A DNA stretch of 64,000 nt from assembly GCF_021739025.1 (NCBI RefSeq), contig NZ_JAKKOT010000007.1:248001-312000 (forward strand). Direction: 5' to 3'. The stretch is from Gordonia liuliyuniae. GTDB taxonomy: Bacteria > Actinomycetota > Actinomycetes > Mycobacteriales > Mycobacteriaceae. The notes beneath the pieces were generated by a model. The model had not been told where the DNA came from. It saw only the letters and a program-made list of their open reading frames with translations, and searched no databases. A program made the position numbers and the translations under genes. Shown here in pieces: positions 8,598 to 16,964 of this stretch; within the stretch, counting starts at the first letter, position 1, and each line of letters begins with the position of its first letter.

Positions 8598-9266
8598 ATG
8601 CGGCACTATGCCTGTATGGGTCGCATGTGTCTGTGGTTGATGTTCCTGGGTTGTGTCATCGGGCTGTTGGCAGCGGCGGTGTTTGAGGCACTGACGGGAC
8701 CAGGCAGTGGTGGGTACCTCGTCGTCGGGTCGTTCACTGGAGGGGGTGCCACTGTTGCGGAGCCGACACGGTATGCGGTGATCGCTGCGGTGGGCACGGT
8801 AACGGGAGCACTCGGTGGAGGGATGCTGCATCTGACCGGTGCACGAGTGCAGCCAAAGCGTCGTGTCGGGTTCACCGCGGCAGTCGGACTTGCCGGTTGC
8901 GCGGTGGGAGTGCTGCCCGCCATGGTTGCGGCGGCCACGGTAGCGGACCTCCCCGACTGGCTCCACCCGCTGGTGTTGTACGCAGTCTGTGGTGCGCTCG
9001 GCTACGGCCTCGCGATCGCAGCGGTGTACACGACACTACGCATGGTCGGCGACCAAGCAGCCCGCGCGACAGGCCGAGCCGTCGCTCTCGTGTTACCGGT
9101 GGGTGCGCTGATCGCGACTGCTGTCGGGGTGGCGAGCGCCTGGGCGTTGGGCTTTTCCACTGTCACCTCGACATGGGTCGTCGCGACAACCCTGGTCATC
9201 CTGACCCTCAGCGCCACATTAGCTGTGGCCCGCGCAATCGGATTGCGGCCGCATCGACCGCTGTGA
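8598..9266 (+). CDS. Island membrane protein of unknown function
   Basis: 222 residues from the ATG at 8598, chosen because GGAG sits 7 bases upstream. In-frame ATGs at 8616 and 8625 are alternatives. The protein is almost wholly hydrophobic with about six transmembrane segments: LWLMFLGCVIGLLAAAVF, then AVIAAVGTVTGALGGGML, VGFTAAVGLAGCAVGVLPAM, LVLYAVCGALGYGLAIAAVY, AVALVLPVGALIATAVGV and a last one near VVATTLVILTLSATLAVA. No transporter signature or charged catalytic motif is visible. It faces the other island gene tail to tail across 51 bases, which include a small hairpin (CCGAATTCCATTCGG, 9300-9314). Function unknown. Confidence 0.7.
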   Translation: MRHYACMGRMCLWLMFLGCVIGLLAAAVFEALTGPGSGGYLVVGSFTGGGATVAEPTRYAVIAAVGTVTGALGGGMLHLTGARVQPKRRVGFTAAVGLAGCAVGVLPAMVAAATVADLPDWLHPLVLYAVCGALGYGLAIAAVYTTLRMVGDQAARATGRAVALVLPVGALIATAVGVASAWALGFSTVTSTWVVATTLVILTLSATLAVARAIGLRPHRPL

Positions 9267-9317
9267 CAGAACTGCTTCTCGCCTCAGAGTCTGTGGAGGC
9301 CGAATTCCATTCGGGGG

Positions 9318-11138
9318 TCAGGGCGGCGTGGATGGTTGGTGTTGTCGGAGCATGGCTGCTTCGAGCGTTCCGGTCTGGGGGTCGATCACCAGATTCCAAT
9401 TTCCGCCGATGATTTGGACGAATCCGGAATGGCATAGGCCGTCGCGGGCGGTTGCAGCCAGGTAGTCCTCGACTCCGACGCGGATCTCGTTCGATTCAGG
9501 GTCGAGGGCGGTGGTGAAGTCGTGCAGTCTGGCTCGCGGCGACTCGTAGACGACCATGTAGGGGTGGTCAATGTGGGGTAGTTCCTCGGCGAATCGGGTC
9601 AGTGCCAGGGTTGACTGGTTGGTGGCGCTGAGGGCGATGAGTTCGTCGCGGTGCAGCGTCGCGACGTGCGGTGGAGAGGGCGGAAAGCCACGAAAGACCC
9701 CGTCGTCGTCGACGGCGTCGGCGAAGTCGCGAAAGTCCATGTTGGCGATCGAGAGGTTGTTTTCGACCGACTGCATCTTTTCCGGGATGACACGGAACGT
9801 CCGGCCGGGTTCGTGATCGAAGTCAGTACGGCCGCAGTCGATCACCAGGATCGCCATCTCGGGGCCGCTCATGGTGGTCGCGTCGGCGATGAACGCGTAG
9901 TAGGGAGGGTTCTCCTCGCCGATACGAGTGAGCAGGTCGTCGACAGTCAGGCCGTCGTTATGGGGATGGTCGATGCAGGTGAGCCCGGCTTGGAAGGTGG
10001 AATCGTCGTCGAAACTACTGGGTACGGGCTTCAGCGCCGCTAGCGCGACCTCGCGCCAGCGTTCATCGTTGCTGAAGTGTGTGCGCACGAGAAGCGACGT
10101 GCCACCGCTATCGTGCGGGTGTAGGTAGTCGTCGAGATCGCGGCCTGTGCCCAGTGCGGCAACGATCTCAGCCTCATCCGCGGCTTGCTGACGCGCGGTG
10201 GTTGCGGCCCGAATGTCGCCGGTGTTCCCGGGCGGATCGGGCAACACCACTCCAGCGAGGACGCGTTCGGCTTCCTCGGCGGACATCTCGTTGTAGGAAC
10301 GTAGTTCGACTGTCCACGGGCCGATCGTGCTGCGTGCACGGGGTGAGTAACGTTCCATCGAGAACCCCGGCTCGGGCTCACCGAGCTCGGTCAGCCAGCG
10401 GCGGACACCGAACTGAGTCGACGTTGCCGACACCGTCACATCCAGGGCACCCGACAACGGGTCACCCTCAGTCGGCGAGACGGTGACCTCCGTCGGGAGC
10501 CACCCGACGTGGGTCGGCGGCATCTCCGTCAGTTCCCGCGTTCTCTGTTCATGCTCGAGCTGCTCGGGAGACTGAAGATGCTCCTCGAACTCGATGGTCG
10601 CGCCCTCCCACGAGAACAACGAAGGGGCGAAATCCCGGTCCAGTACCGGCGACTCCATCTGCACCCACCGCTCGCCTTGACTCCACGAGAGCGCCATCCC
10701 CAACTCGGCGTCGATAACCATACTGACCGTTGGACCGCCGTAGGAATCGTCGAACTCCATCTCCCAGCCCCGGCGGCCACGAACCTCGGTCTCGGCCACG
10801 CGCTTCGGTTCACCGAACCGCGGCGGTCGTCCCGTCAGCTCCGCTGGCGTCCACGTGCGGTACGCGGTGAACAACACCGTCGGAGGCACGCCCAACACTG
10901 CGACAAGGCGGTTCGGGAATTTCGCAGTGTGTACGGCGACACTGTCCTCGCCGAATCGGTACTCGTCGGAGGCGTTCTCGATATAGGCAGGTGAACCGTC
11001 CGAGTTCTCGATGCGCCATGATGTGGGCGGACCGAACCGCACGAAGCTGACGGTTCCGTCATCGGAATACACGGTGCCACGGGCCGTTCGACCCATCGTG
11101 CTGTAAGACAAGCCCCGGATCTGCGGCCATGACGTCAT
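9318..11138 (-). CDS. Island multidomain protein with a DUF6924-like domain
   Basis: 606 residues from the ATG at 11138; the frame extends upstream to 11318 but that stretch is Arg/Ser-rich and looks non-coding. Residues about 15-175 (GTVYSDDGTVSFVRFGPPTSW to APSLFSWEG) look like a LolA-like beta-rich half-barrel. A linker region and a second small domain follow (about 205-310, ending AERVLAGVVLPD). Next is a segment I assign tentatively to DUF6924 (LLVRTHFSNDERW, then AFIADATTMSGPEMAILVID, NLSIANMDFRDFADAVDDDG, VFRGF). A C-terminal domain of about 130 residues closes it. There is no signal peptide and no membrane helix. The DUF6924 call is from memory of the family pattern; its role is unknown. 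An immunity or sensing protein is possible but unsupported. Confidence 0.65.
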   Translation of the reverse strand: MTSWPQIRGLSYSTMGRTARGTVYSDDGTVSFVRFGPPTSWRIENSDGSPAYIENASDEYRFGEDSVAVHTAKFPNRLVAVLGVPPTVLFTAYRTWTPAELTGRPPRFGEPKRVAETEVRGRRGWEMEFDDSYGGPTVSMVIDAELGMALSWSQGERWVQMESPVLDRDFAPSLFSWEGATIEFEEHLQSPEQLEHEQRTRELTEMPPTHVGWLPTEVTVSPTEGDPLSGALDVTVSATSTQFGVRRWLTELGEPEPGFSMERYSPRARSTIGPWTVELRSYNEMSAEEAERVLAGVVLPDPPGNTGDIRAATTARQQAADEAEIVAALGTGRDLDDYLHPHDSGGTSLLVRTHFSNDERWREVALAALKPVPSSFDDDSTFQAGLTCIDHPHNDGLTVDDLLTRIGEENPPYYAFIADATTMSGPEMAILVIDCGRTDFDHEPGRTFRVIPEKMQSVENNLSIANMDFRDFADAVDDDGVFRGFPPSPPHVATLHRDELIALSATNQSTLALTRFAEELPHIDHPYMVVYESPRARLHDFTTALDPESNEIRVGVEDYLAATARDGLCHSGFVQIIGGNWNLVIDPQTGTLEAAMLRQHQPSTPP

Positions 11139-11360
11139 AATTGACCAACATATCCGCCGACGCCTTTCACTCGTCAGCGAACTCGCACACCTCGTTGTCG
11201 ATGGCTCGCGCTCCCGCATTGAGATCCCCGTCCTGAAATGCGAGCACGCTCGCCAGGGCCTTCTCGGAACCCGCTGTACCCCCGTCAGGGCGACAGCATG
11301 GCTGGACAGACGTCCCACGAGAAGACCCGTTTCAGTGTCTGTGGATAACTCGCCGACTTG

Positions 11361-11404
11361 AACCCTCTCGTTGGTGTCACCACGGACACCGACGAGAGGG
11401 TTAA
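11361..11404. terminator. Bidirectional hairpin, right copy
   Basis: Same 18-20 bp arms and ACCACG loop as the hairpin at 8264-8309. It lies directly behind the convergent SRPBCC gene and continues outward as GGCATCA, the mirror of the TGATGCC that precedes the left copy. Confidence 0.8.
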
Positions 11405-11405
11405 G
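11361..11405 (+). repeat. Right 45-bp direct repeat bounding the island
   Basis: Exact copy of 8266-8310. The base before it is G instead of T, and the base after it is G instead of C, so the repeat is exactly 45 bases. Confidence 0.95.
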
Positions 11406-11419
11406 GCATCACTGTCGCG

Positions 11420-11905
11420 TCACGCGGCGAGTAGTGCGTCGATCTGGTTGATGGCGCCCGATGCGCCTTCGACGACGCCCATGTCGAGGACCTTCTGCAA
11501 TTCGTCGGCGCTCGTGTACGTCGACGTATAGACGGCACGCGTCCCGTTGTCGGTCGACGAGAACGTGTATGTGTTCACCGAGACCGGCATCGAGTCGACC
11601 GGGTTGAGGTCGGCGTCGGCGAATCCGTCGCGGAACGAGAACGTCGACGTCGGGTCGATCGTGACGAACTCCCACCAGCCGCCGAACTTCTCGCCTTCGG
11701 GCGACGTCATGTAGTAGGTGGCGCGCCCGCCGGGCGTGAAGTCGTGCTCGACGAACGTCGCCGGGAAGGTCGGCGGTCCCCAGATCTTCTCGAGTTGGCG
11801 GGGATCGGCGTAGATCTGCCACACGCGTTCGGCCGGTGCGGAGAACTCCGCGGTGATCGTGAGGGTGAGGGCGTCGGTATCGGTGGTGACGTCGATGACA
11901 GGCAT
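11420..11905 (-). CDS. SRPBCC (AHSA1-type) domain protein
   Basis: A 161-residue START-like fold protein of the activator-of-Hsp90-homology type. Visible features are an N-terminal strand LTLTITAEFSAPAERVWQIY, the WGPPTFPATFVEHDFTPGG loop, the YYMTSPEGEKFGGWWEF strand pair, and a C-terminal helix with the VVEGASGAINQIDALLA pattern. Such proteins bind hydrophobic ligands in a central cavity. In actinobacteria they often sit behind an ArsR-family regulator, exactly as here (32 bases after it). The two probably share the operator at 12287-12310. The ligand is unknown. Confidence 0.88.
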   Translation of the reverse strand: MPVIDVTTDTDALTLTITAEFSAPAERVWQIYADPRQLEKIWGPPTFPATFVEHDFTPGGRATYYMTSPEGEKFGGWWEFVTIDPTSTFSFRDGFADADLNPVDSMPVSVNTYTFSSTDNGTRAVYTSTYTSADELQKVLDMGVVEGASGAINQIDALLAA

Positions 11906-11937
11906 GATGTGCTCCTAGGCGTGGAATGCTTTGCGTT

Positions 11938-12279
11938 TCAGGTGTTCTCGGACTCTTCATCGGCGAGTAGCTCGTCGATCCGGTTGATCCGGCCGCGCCA
12001 GATCTGTTCGATGTCGCTCAACATCGAGGACACCGATCGCACAGCCGCCACGTCGCCGGACGCCAACTGCCTGCGCCCGTCCCGTCGTTTGGTGATCAAT
12101 CCCGCCTTCGTCAGGACTGCGACGTGCTTCTGTACCGCGGCGAAGCTCATGTCGTACTTCTCCGCCAACGCGCTGACCGAGTGCTCGCCGGCCAGGACAC
12201 GCCGCAGGATGTCGCGACGTGTCCGGTCCGACAACGCGTGGAACAGTGCGTCTGCCCTGTCCTCGTCGTTCTCGGCCAT
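11938..12279 (-). CDS. ArsR-family transcriptional regulator
   Basis: A 113-residue winged-helix repressor. The N-terminal helix LFHALSDRTRRDILRRVLAG leads into the helix-turn-helix VSALAEKYDMSFAAVQKHVA and the wing ITKRRDGRRQL. The cysteine metal-site motif of metal-sensing ArsR proteins is absent, so it is not a metalloregulator by sequence. This subgroup usually pairs with SRPBCC proteins and represses itself and its partner. The start codon lies 7 bases from a perfect 10-bp inverted repeat, which fits autoregulation. Confidence 0.9.
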   Translation of the reverse strand: MAENDEDRADALFHALSDRTRRDILRRVLAGEHSVSALAEKYDMSFAAVQKHVAVLTKAGLITKRRDGRRQLASGDVAAVRSVSSMLSDIEQIWRGRINRIDELLADEESENT

Positions 12280-12286
12280 TCATTAA

Positions 12287-12310
12287 ACATACAACCAAAC
12301 GGTTGTATGT
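12287..12310. promoter_or_regulatory. Probable ArsR operator
   Basis: Perfect inverted repeat ACATACAACC-AAAC-GGTTGTATGT immediately upstream of the arsR-type gene. Size, symmetry and position fit an ArsR-dimer site that would block the promoter of the arsR-SRPBCC unit. Confidence 0.75.
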
Positions 12311-12348
12311 CAAGGCCCGGGGGGCGACGAAGGACGGGCGATCGGCCC

Positions 12349-13863
12349 TTAGGCCAGCCCGAAACTATGCTCGACCGCCTGATTCCAGCCGGCGAACAAT
12401 TCGTCCCGCTGCTCGTTCGGCATCCGCGGATCCCAGCGCCCACCCTCAGCCCAGTTGGCGCGGATGTCGTCGGTCGACTCCCAGTAGCCGACGGCGAGCC
12501 CGGCCGCGTACGCGGCGCCGAGGGCGGTCGTCTCGTTGACGACGGGCCGGACGACGGGGACGTCGAGGATGTCCGACTGGAACTGCATCAGCAGTTCGTT
12601 CACCACCATCCCGCCGTCGACCTTCAACGTGTGCAAGGTGACGTCGGAGTCGGCTTCCATCGCCTCGATGACCTCACGCGTCTGGTAGGCGCTCGCCTCC
12701 AGGACGGCGCGGGCGATGTGGTTGCGGTTCGCGAACCGGGTGAGGCCGACGATGACGCCGCGCGCGTCGGCACGCCAGCGCGGCGCGAACAGCCCGGAGA
12801 ACGCGGGCACGAAGTAGACGCCGCCGTTGTCGTCGACGGCCCGCGCCAACTCTTCGACCTGGGCGGCGTCCGAGATGAGGCCCAGATTGTCGCGCAACCA
12901 CTGGACGAGGGAGCCGGTCACCGCGATCGATCCTTCGAGCGCGTAGCGGGCGTCGTCGTCACCGATCCGGTAACAGACCGTCGTCAGCAGTCCGTGATCG
13001 GAGTAAACGGGTTCGGTCCCGGTGTTGAGCAGCAGAAAATTGCCGGTGCCGTACGTGTTCTTCGCTTCGCCCGGGTCCAGGCACGCCTGCCCGAACATCG
13101 CGGCTTGCTGGTCACCGAGGATCCCGGCCAACGGCACACCGGGGAGGGCGCCTTCCGCGCGCAGCGGTGCGATGACCTCCGAGCTGCTGCGGATCTGGGG
13201 CAACATCGACACCGGGACGCCCATCTCGGCGCAGATCTGCTCATCCCACGCCAACGTGTGCAGGTCCATCAGCATGGTCCGGGACGCGTTCGTCACGTCG
13301 GTAACGTGGAGTCCGCCGTCGACGCCACCGGTCATGTGCCACGCCAGCCAGCAGTCCATGGTGCCGAATGCGAGCTCGCCGCGCTCGGCGCGTTCGCGGG
13401 CGCCGTCGACGTTGTCGAGGATCCACCGGATCTTGGGTCCAGCGAAATAGGCCGCGAGGGGGAGCCCGGTGCGCGTGCGGTACCGGTCGACGCCCTCGTC
13501 GCCCGCCAGCTCCTCGCACAGGGTGTCGGTGCGGGTGTCCTGCCAGACGATCGCGTTGTGCACGGGCACACCGGTCGCCCGATCCCACACCACGGTCGTC
13601 TCCCGTTGGTTGGTGATGCCGCACGCGACGATGTCGCCGGGAAGCAGTTCGACGGCGGCCATCGCGGCCGCGGCGACGCGGCGGGTGTTGCGCCAGATCT
13701 CCACCGGATCGTGCTCGACCCATCCGGCGCGCGGGAAGATCTGTTGGTGTTCGAGCTGCTCGGACGCGACCACTCGGCCCGCCCGGTCGAACACCATGGC
13801 GCGTGTGGACGTGGTTCCCTGATCGATTGCGACGACGTACTTTCCGCGTGAACTCACGGCCAC
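12349..13863 (-). CDS. glpK: Glycerol kinase
   Basis: A 504-residue FGGY-family kinase that phosphorylates glycerol to sn-glycerol-3-phosphate with ATP. The N-terminal [13 protein letters not shown] phosphate loop, [28 protein letters not shown], the [12 protein letters not shown] segment and the C-terminal [18 protein letters not shown] signature are all present, and the length is typical. It is divergent from glpD with 60 bases between starts, so glycerol uptake product and its oxidase are likely co-controlled. In M. tuberculosis glpK lies elsewhere, so this glpK-glpD pairing is a local difference. No facilitator gene is next to it. Confidence 0.96.
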   Translation of the reverse strand: MAVSSRGKYVVAIDQGTTSTRAMVFDRAGRVVASEQLEHQQIFPRAGWVEHDPVEIWRNTRRVAAAAMAAVELLPGDIVACGITNQRETTVVWDRATGVPVHNAIVWQDTRTDTLCEELAGDEGVDRYRTRTGLPLAAYFAGPKIRWILDNVDGARERAERGELAFGTMDCWLAWHMTGGVDGGLHVTDVTNASRTMLMDLHTLAWDEQICAEMGVPVSMLPQIRSSSEVIAPLRAEGALPGVPLAGILGDQQAAMFGQACLDPGEAKNTYGTGNFLLLNTGTEPVYSDHGLLTTVCYRIGDDDARYALEGSIAVTGSLVQWLRDNLGLISDAAQVEELARAVDDNGGVYFVPAFSGLFAPRWRADARGVIVGLTRFANRNHIARAVLEASAYQTREVIEAMEADSDVTLHTLKVDGGMVVNELLMQFQSDILDVPVVRPVVNETTALGAAYAAGLAVGYWESTDDIRANWAEGGRWDPRMPNEQRDELFAGWNQAVEHSFGLA

Positions 13864-13873
13864 AGTGTGTCAT

Positions 13874-13886
13874 GTCACATCGTGAC
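13874..13886. promoter_or_regulatory. Candidate operator between glpK and glpD
   Basis: Perfect short inverted repeat GTCAC-ATC-GTGAC in the 60-base divergent promoter region. It does not fit the TGTGA-N6-TCACA consensus of Crp. The binding protein is unknown and a chance palindrome is possible. Confidence 0.3.
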
Positions 13887-13923
13887 TGCGGTGCCGCACC
13901 TGCGTCATAGTAGGCTCGCGCGC

Positions 13924-15666
13924 ATGGAGACCGAGTTCAATCCGGACCGACCTGCCGACCTCACCCCCGCCTACCGGAACGAAGCGTGGCGTCGGCTGGG
14001 CAGCGAGCAGTTCGACATCGTGGTGGTCGGCGGCGGCGTCGTCGGTGTCGGTGCGGCACTCGACGCGGCGACACGCGGTCTGCGCGTCGCGCTCGTCGAA
14101 GCCCGTGACATCGCGTCCGGGACGTCGAGCCGTTCGTCGAAGATGTTCCACGGCGGGCTCCGCTACCTCGAGCAGCTCGAGTTCGGTCTGGTCCGGGAAG
14201 CGCTCCACGAGCGCGAGCTGTCGCTGCGGCTGCTGGCGCCGCACCTGGTGAAGCCGCTGCCGTTCCTCTACCCGTTGACCCGACGGATCTGGGAGCGCCC
14301 CTACGTCGCGGCCGGCCTGTTTCTCTACGACCGGATGGGTGGCGCGAAATCGGTTCCGGGACAACGCCACGTCTCCCGGTCGGGCGCACTGCGCGTGGCG
14401 CCGGGACTCAAGCGCCGCGCGCTCATCGGCGGCATCCGCTACTACGACACCGTCGTCGACGACGCCCGCCACAGTCTGACGTTGGCGCGGACCGCGTCGA
14501 ACTACGGTGCGGTGATCCGCACGTCGACGCAGGCCGTCGGTTTCCTCACCGAAGCCGACCGGATCAAGGGTGTGAAGGTCCGCGACAGTGAGACCGGGGA
14601 GACCACCGAGGTCAAGGCGCACTGTGTGATCAACGCGGGCGGCGTGTGGACCGACGAAGTGCAGGCGCTGTCGAAACAACGCGGGCACTTCACGGTTCGC
14701 GCCTCCAAAGGCGTCCACATCGTGGTGCCGCGCGACCGGATCGTCAGCGAGTCCGCGATCATCCTGCGCACCGCGAACTCGGTGCTGTTCGTCATCCCGT
14801 GGGAGACGCACTGGATCATCGGGACCACCGACACCGACTGGAACCTCGATCTCGCGCATCCGGCGGCGACCCGCAAGGACATCGACTACATCCTCGACCG
14901 AGTGAACACCGAGCTCGTCACCGCGCTGACGCACGACGACATCGAAGGCGTCTACGCCGGGCTGCGGCCGCTGCTGGCGGGCGAGGACGAGGGCACGTCG
15001 ACGCTGTCGCGCGAGCATGCCGTCGCCGTCGTCGCTCCCGGACTCGTGTCGATCGCGGGCGGCAAGTACACCACCTACCGGGTGATGGGCGCCGACGCCA
15101 TCGACGCGTGCATCGACTACCTGCCGTCGCGGGTCGCGTCGTCGATCACCGAGCGGGTGCCGCTCGTCGGCGCGGACGGATACTTCGCGCTGATCAACCA
15201 GTGCGAGCACCTCGGACAGCGGTTCGATCTGCACCCGTACCGGATCCGCCGTCTCCTCAACCGGTACGGCTCGATGTTCGACGACGTGCTGCACTTGCGC
15301 GACGAGGATCCGTCGCTGCTGCGGCCGCTCGCCGCCGCACCCCAGTATCTGCGCGCCGAGATCGTCTATGCCGTCGCCGTCGAAGGCGCACTGCATCTGG
15401 AAGACGTGCTGGCGCGGCGCACCCGGATCGCGATCGAGTACAGCCATCGCGGCGTCGACTGCGCTGTGGAAGTCGCCGAGCTCATGGCCCCGTACCTCGG
15501 GTGGGACGAGGCCGACGCGGCGCAGGAGGTCGCCACCTACACAGCACGGGTCGAAGCGGAGATCGCTTCGCAGCGCCAGCCGGACGACGAGTCGGCCGAT
15601 GCTCTTCGCGCCGCAGCTCCCGAAGCCCGCGCCGAGATCCTGGAACCGGTGCCGGTCCCGGACTGA
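13924..15666 (+). CDS. glpD: Aerobic glycerol-3-phosphate dehydrogenase
   Basis: A 580-residue FAD enzyme at the membrane face that oxidises glycerol-3-phosphate to dihydroxyacetone phosphate and passes electrons to quinone. FAD site VVVGGGVVGVGAALDA (about 32-47), the signature GTSSRSSKMFHGGLRYLE, and the C-terminal helical cap beginning near DGYFALINQCEHLG are visible. I chose the ATG at 13924: the frame is open 19 codons further upstream, but that part overlaps the promoter region. A -10-like CATAGT at 13905-13910 would give a very short or absent leader. The position next to lpdA and nei-lhr corresponds to glpD2 (Rv3302c). The stop abuts the convergent PPOX gene with no spacer. Confidence 0.94.
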   Translation: METEFNPDRPADLTPAYRNEAWRRLGSEQFDIVVVGGGVVGVGAALDAATRGLRVALVEARDIASGTSSRSSKMFHGGLRYLEQLEFGLVREALHERELSLRLLAPHLVKPLPFLYPLTRRIWERPYVAAGLFLYDRMGGAKSVPGQRHVSRSGALRVAPGLKRRALIGGIRYYDTVVDDARHSLTLARTASNYGAVIRTSTQAVGFLTEADRIKGVKVRDSETGETTEVKAHCVINAGGVWTDEVQALSKQRGHFTVRASKGVHIVVPRDRIVSESAIILRTANSVLFVIPWETHWIIGTTDTDWNLDLAHPAATRKDIDYILDRVNTELVTALTHDDIEGVYAGLRPLLAGEDEGTSTLSREHAVAVVAPGLVSIAGGKYTTYRVMGADAIDACIDYLPSRVASSITERVPLVGADGYFALINQCEHLGQRFDLHPYRIRRLLNRYGSMFDDVLHLRDEDPSLLRPLAAAPQYLRAEIVYAVAVEGALHLEDVLARRTRIAIEYSHRGVDCAVEVAELMAPYLGWDEADAAQEVATYTARVEAEIASQRQPDDESADALRAAAPEARAEILEPVPVPD

Positions 15667-16095
15667 TCAGCTGATGACGCGGTCAGGTTCCGGGCCGATA
15701 GTGAAGCGTCGACCGCTGATCTCGTCGACGGTGATCCGCACGTAGATCGTCTTGAGCGTCGGAATCCACGGGCGCAGGGGCGCCTGGTCGGCTTCGGCGA
15801 TCTCGTCGGTCCCCGTCAGGATGTGGGCGGATCCTTTGGCGATGACGCTCCACCCGACCCGGCTCGTGAACGCGTCCGTCTCGAAGCACACGCGTTCGTT
15901 GACGGCCAACGACGACAGCTTGGTGCCTTCTGCGGTCCGCAACAAGATGGTGCGGTCGTCGACGTGGACGTTGAGGGGGAAGATCTCCGGCTGATTGTCG
16001 ACACTCACCGCGAGACGTCCGAATACGGTGCCGCTCAACAGTTCCCAGGCCTGGGCCTCGGACATCTCGGTCACTGAGTCGTTATGCGTGGTCAT
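15667..16095 (-). CDS. Pyridoxamine 5'-phosphate oxidase-like flavin protein
   Basis: A 142-residue split-barrel protein. The N-terminal helix SEAQAWELLSGTVFGRLAVS, the ILLRTAEGTKLSSLAVNERVCFETD flavin-phosphate region and SGWSV-type strand (here RVGWSVIAKGSAHIL) are characteristic of small PPOX-family proteins that bind FMN or F420. I prefer the ATG at 16095 over one four codons upstream because GGAAGG lies 9 bases before it. The last base of glpD and the last base of this gene are adjacent (15666/15667), so the two transcripts must overlap. Substrate unknown. Confidence 0.82.
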   Translation of the reverse strand: MTTHNDSVTEMSEAQAWELLSGTVFGRLAVSVDNQPEIFPLNVHVDDRTILLRTAEGTKLSSLAVNERVCFETDAFTSRVGWSVIAKGSAHILTGTDEIAEADQAPLRPWIPTLKTIYVRITVDEISGRRFTIGPEPDRVIS

Positions 16096-16136
16096 ACGCC
16101 CCATCCTTCCCCGCCACAGTGCCCGTGGCTAGGGAC

Positions 16137-16961
16137 TTACGGCTGCTGGCATCGGGGACAGAAGTACACGCCCCGCCCGCCCTGCCCGTCGAGCCCGCCC
16201 TGCCCGTCGAGCCCGCCCTGCCCGTCGAGCTCGCCGAGCATGTCCCGGACCACGGTGGTGCCGCACCTGCGGCAGGGGCGTCGATCGCGCCCGTATACCC
16301 ACAGTTCGCGGCCCCGCGCGGTGACGCCGGTGGTCGACCGGATCGGCCGCAGCCGGTTCTCCCACAACAGGCGATGCGCAGTCTCGACGATCCCGGGCAG
16401 ATCGACGTCGGCGACGCGCGCCGTCGGACGGGCACGGTGCAGAAAGCAGATCTCGCTGCGGTACACGTTGCCGATGCCTGCGAGAAGCCGTTGGTCGAGG
16501 AGTGCGACGCCGATCGGAGTGTCGGGTGACCGAGCCAGGTTCGCGACGGCCGTGGCGGCGTCCCAGTAGTCGCCGAGCAGATCGGGCCCGAGGTGTGCGA
16601 CAGCGGTCGCCGGGTCGGCGAGGACGTCGACGACCCCGAGATCGAACCCGACCGCTTCGACATCGTCGGTGCGCAGGACGACGCGCGCGGTATGCCCGGG
16701 CCTGCGCCACCGCGAACCGAGTTGCCCGACCTGCCAGCGGCCCTCCATCTTCAGGTGCGAGTGGATCGACGCGGTGCGCTCGCCCGCGGACACGTCGATG
16801 AACAGGTGCTTTCCCACCGAGCGGACGCCGGTGACCGCCCACCCGGACAGGTCGGTGGTCGCATAGCGGGGCACCCGGAAGTCGCTGCGGGTCAGGGGTT
16901 TCCCGGCCAGGCCGGCGCGGAGCCGGTGTGCGGCGGCGAACACGGTGTCGCCTTCGGGCAC
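16137..16961 (-). CDS. nei: Fpg/Nei-family DNA glycosylase with expanded zinc finger
   Basis: A 274-residue base-excision repair glycosylase/AP lyase. The N-terminal MPEGDTVFAAAHRL supplies the catalytic Pro2 and Glu3, SVGKHLFIDVS and HSHLKMEGRW form the rest of the active site, and the helix-two-turn-helix contains LLDQRLLAGIGNVYRSE. The C-terminal zinc finger has its four cysteines (230, 233, 268, 271), but the loop between the pairs carries three exact LDGQGG units. It is 34 residues long where the family usually has about 16. The gene ends the lhr-nei unit, starting 3 bases after lhr in transcription order, as in Rv3296-Rv3297. Confidence 0.92.
   Translation of the reverse strand: MPEGDTVFAAAHRLRAGLAGKPLTRSDFRVPRYATTDLSGWAVTGVRSVGKHLFIDVSAGERTASIHSHLKMEGRWQVGQLGSRWRRPGHTARVVLRTDDVEAVGFDLGVVDVLADPATAVAHLGPDLLGDYWDAATAVANLARSPDTPIGVALLDQRLLAGIGNVYRSEICFLHRARPTARVADVDLPGIVETAHRLLWENRLRPIRSTTGVTARGRELWVYGRDRRPCRRCGTTVVRDMLGELDGQGGLDGQGGLDGQGGRGVYFCPRCQQP
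16176..16229. repeat. Three exact 18-bp tandem repeats inside nei
   Basis: Unit CCCGCCCTGCCCGTCGAG repeated three times without change (16176, 16194, 16212). It is in frame and encodes the LDGQGG triplication in the zinc-finger loop. Confidence 0.97.
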
Positions 16962-16964
16962 GCC

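Larger units (their letters stand above)
8266..11405. other. Accessory island between duplicated terminators
   Basis: A 3.1-kb segment lies between exact 45-bp direct repeats and separates the MFS gene from the SRPBCC gene. Both inner genes are convergent, of unknown function, and use less strongly GC-biased codons than the flanking genes. No integrase, transposase or resolvase is visible inside. Removing one repeat plus the interior would recreate a single palindrome with 27-bp arms (left arm 8257-8283, right arm 11385-11411, one mismatch) between two convergent genes. That is the architecture seen at other convergent junctions in this window. Acquisition by insertion or recombination at the terminator is inferred. 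Confidence 0.65.

Noticed and set aside
8311..11360. Transposon or prophage reading of the island
   Set aside because: No transposase, integrase, terminal inverted repeat of IS type or phage gene was seen. The boundaries are direct repeats of a hairpin, so I list it as an island of unknown mechanism.
13867..13880. Crp-type site in the glpK-glpD spacer
   Set aside because: TGTG and CACA are only 6 bases apart instead of the 8 required by the TGTGA-N6-TCACA consensus.
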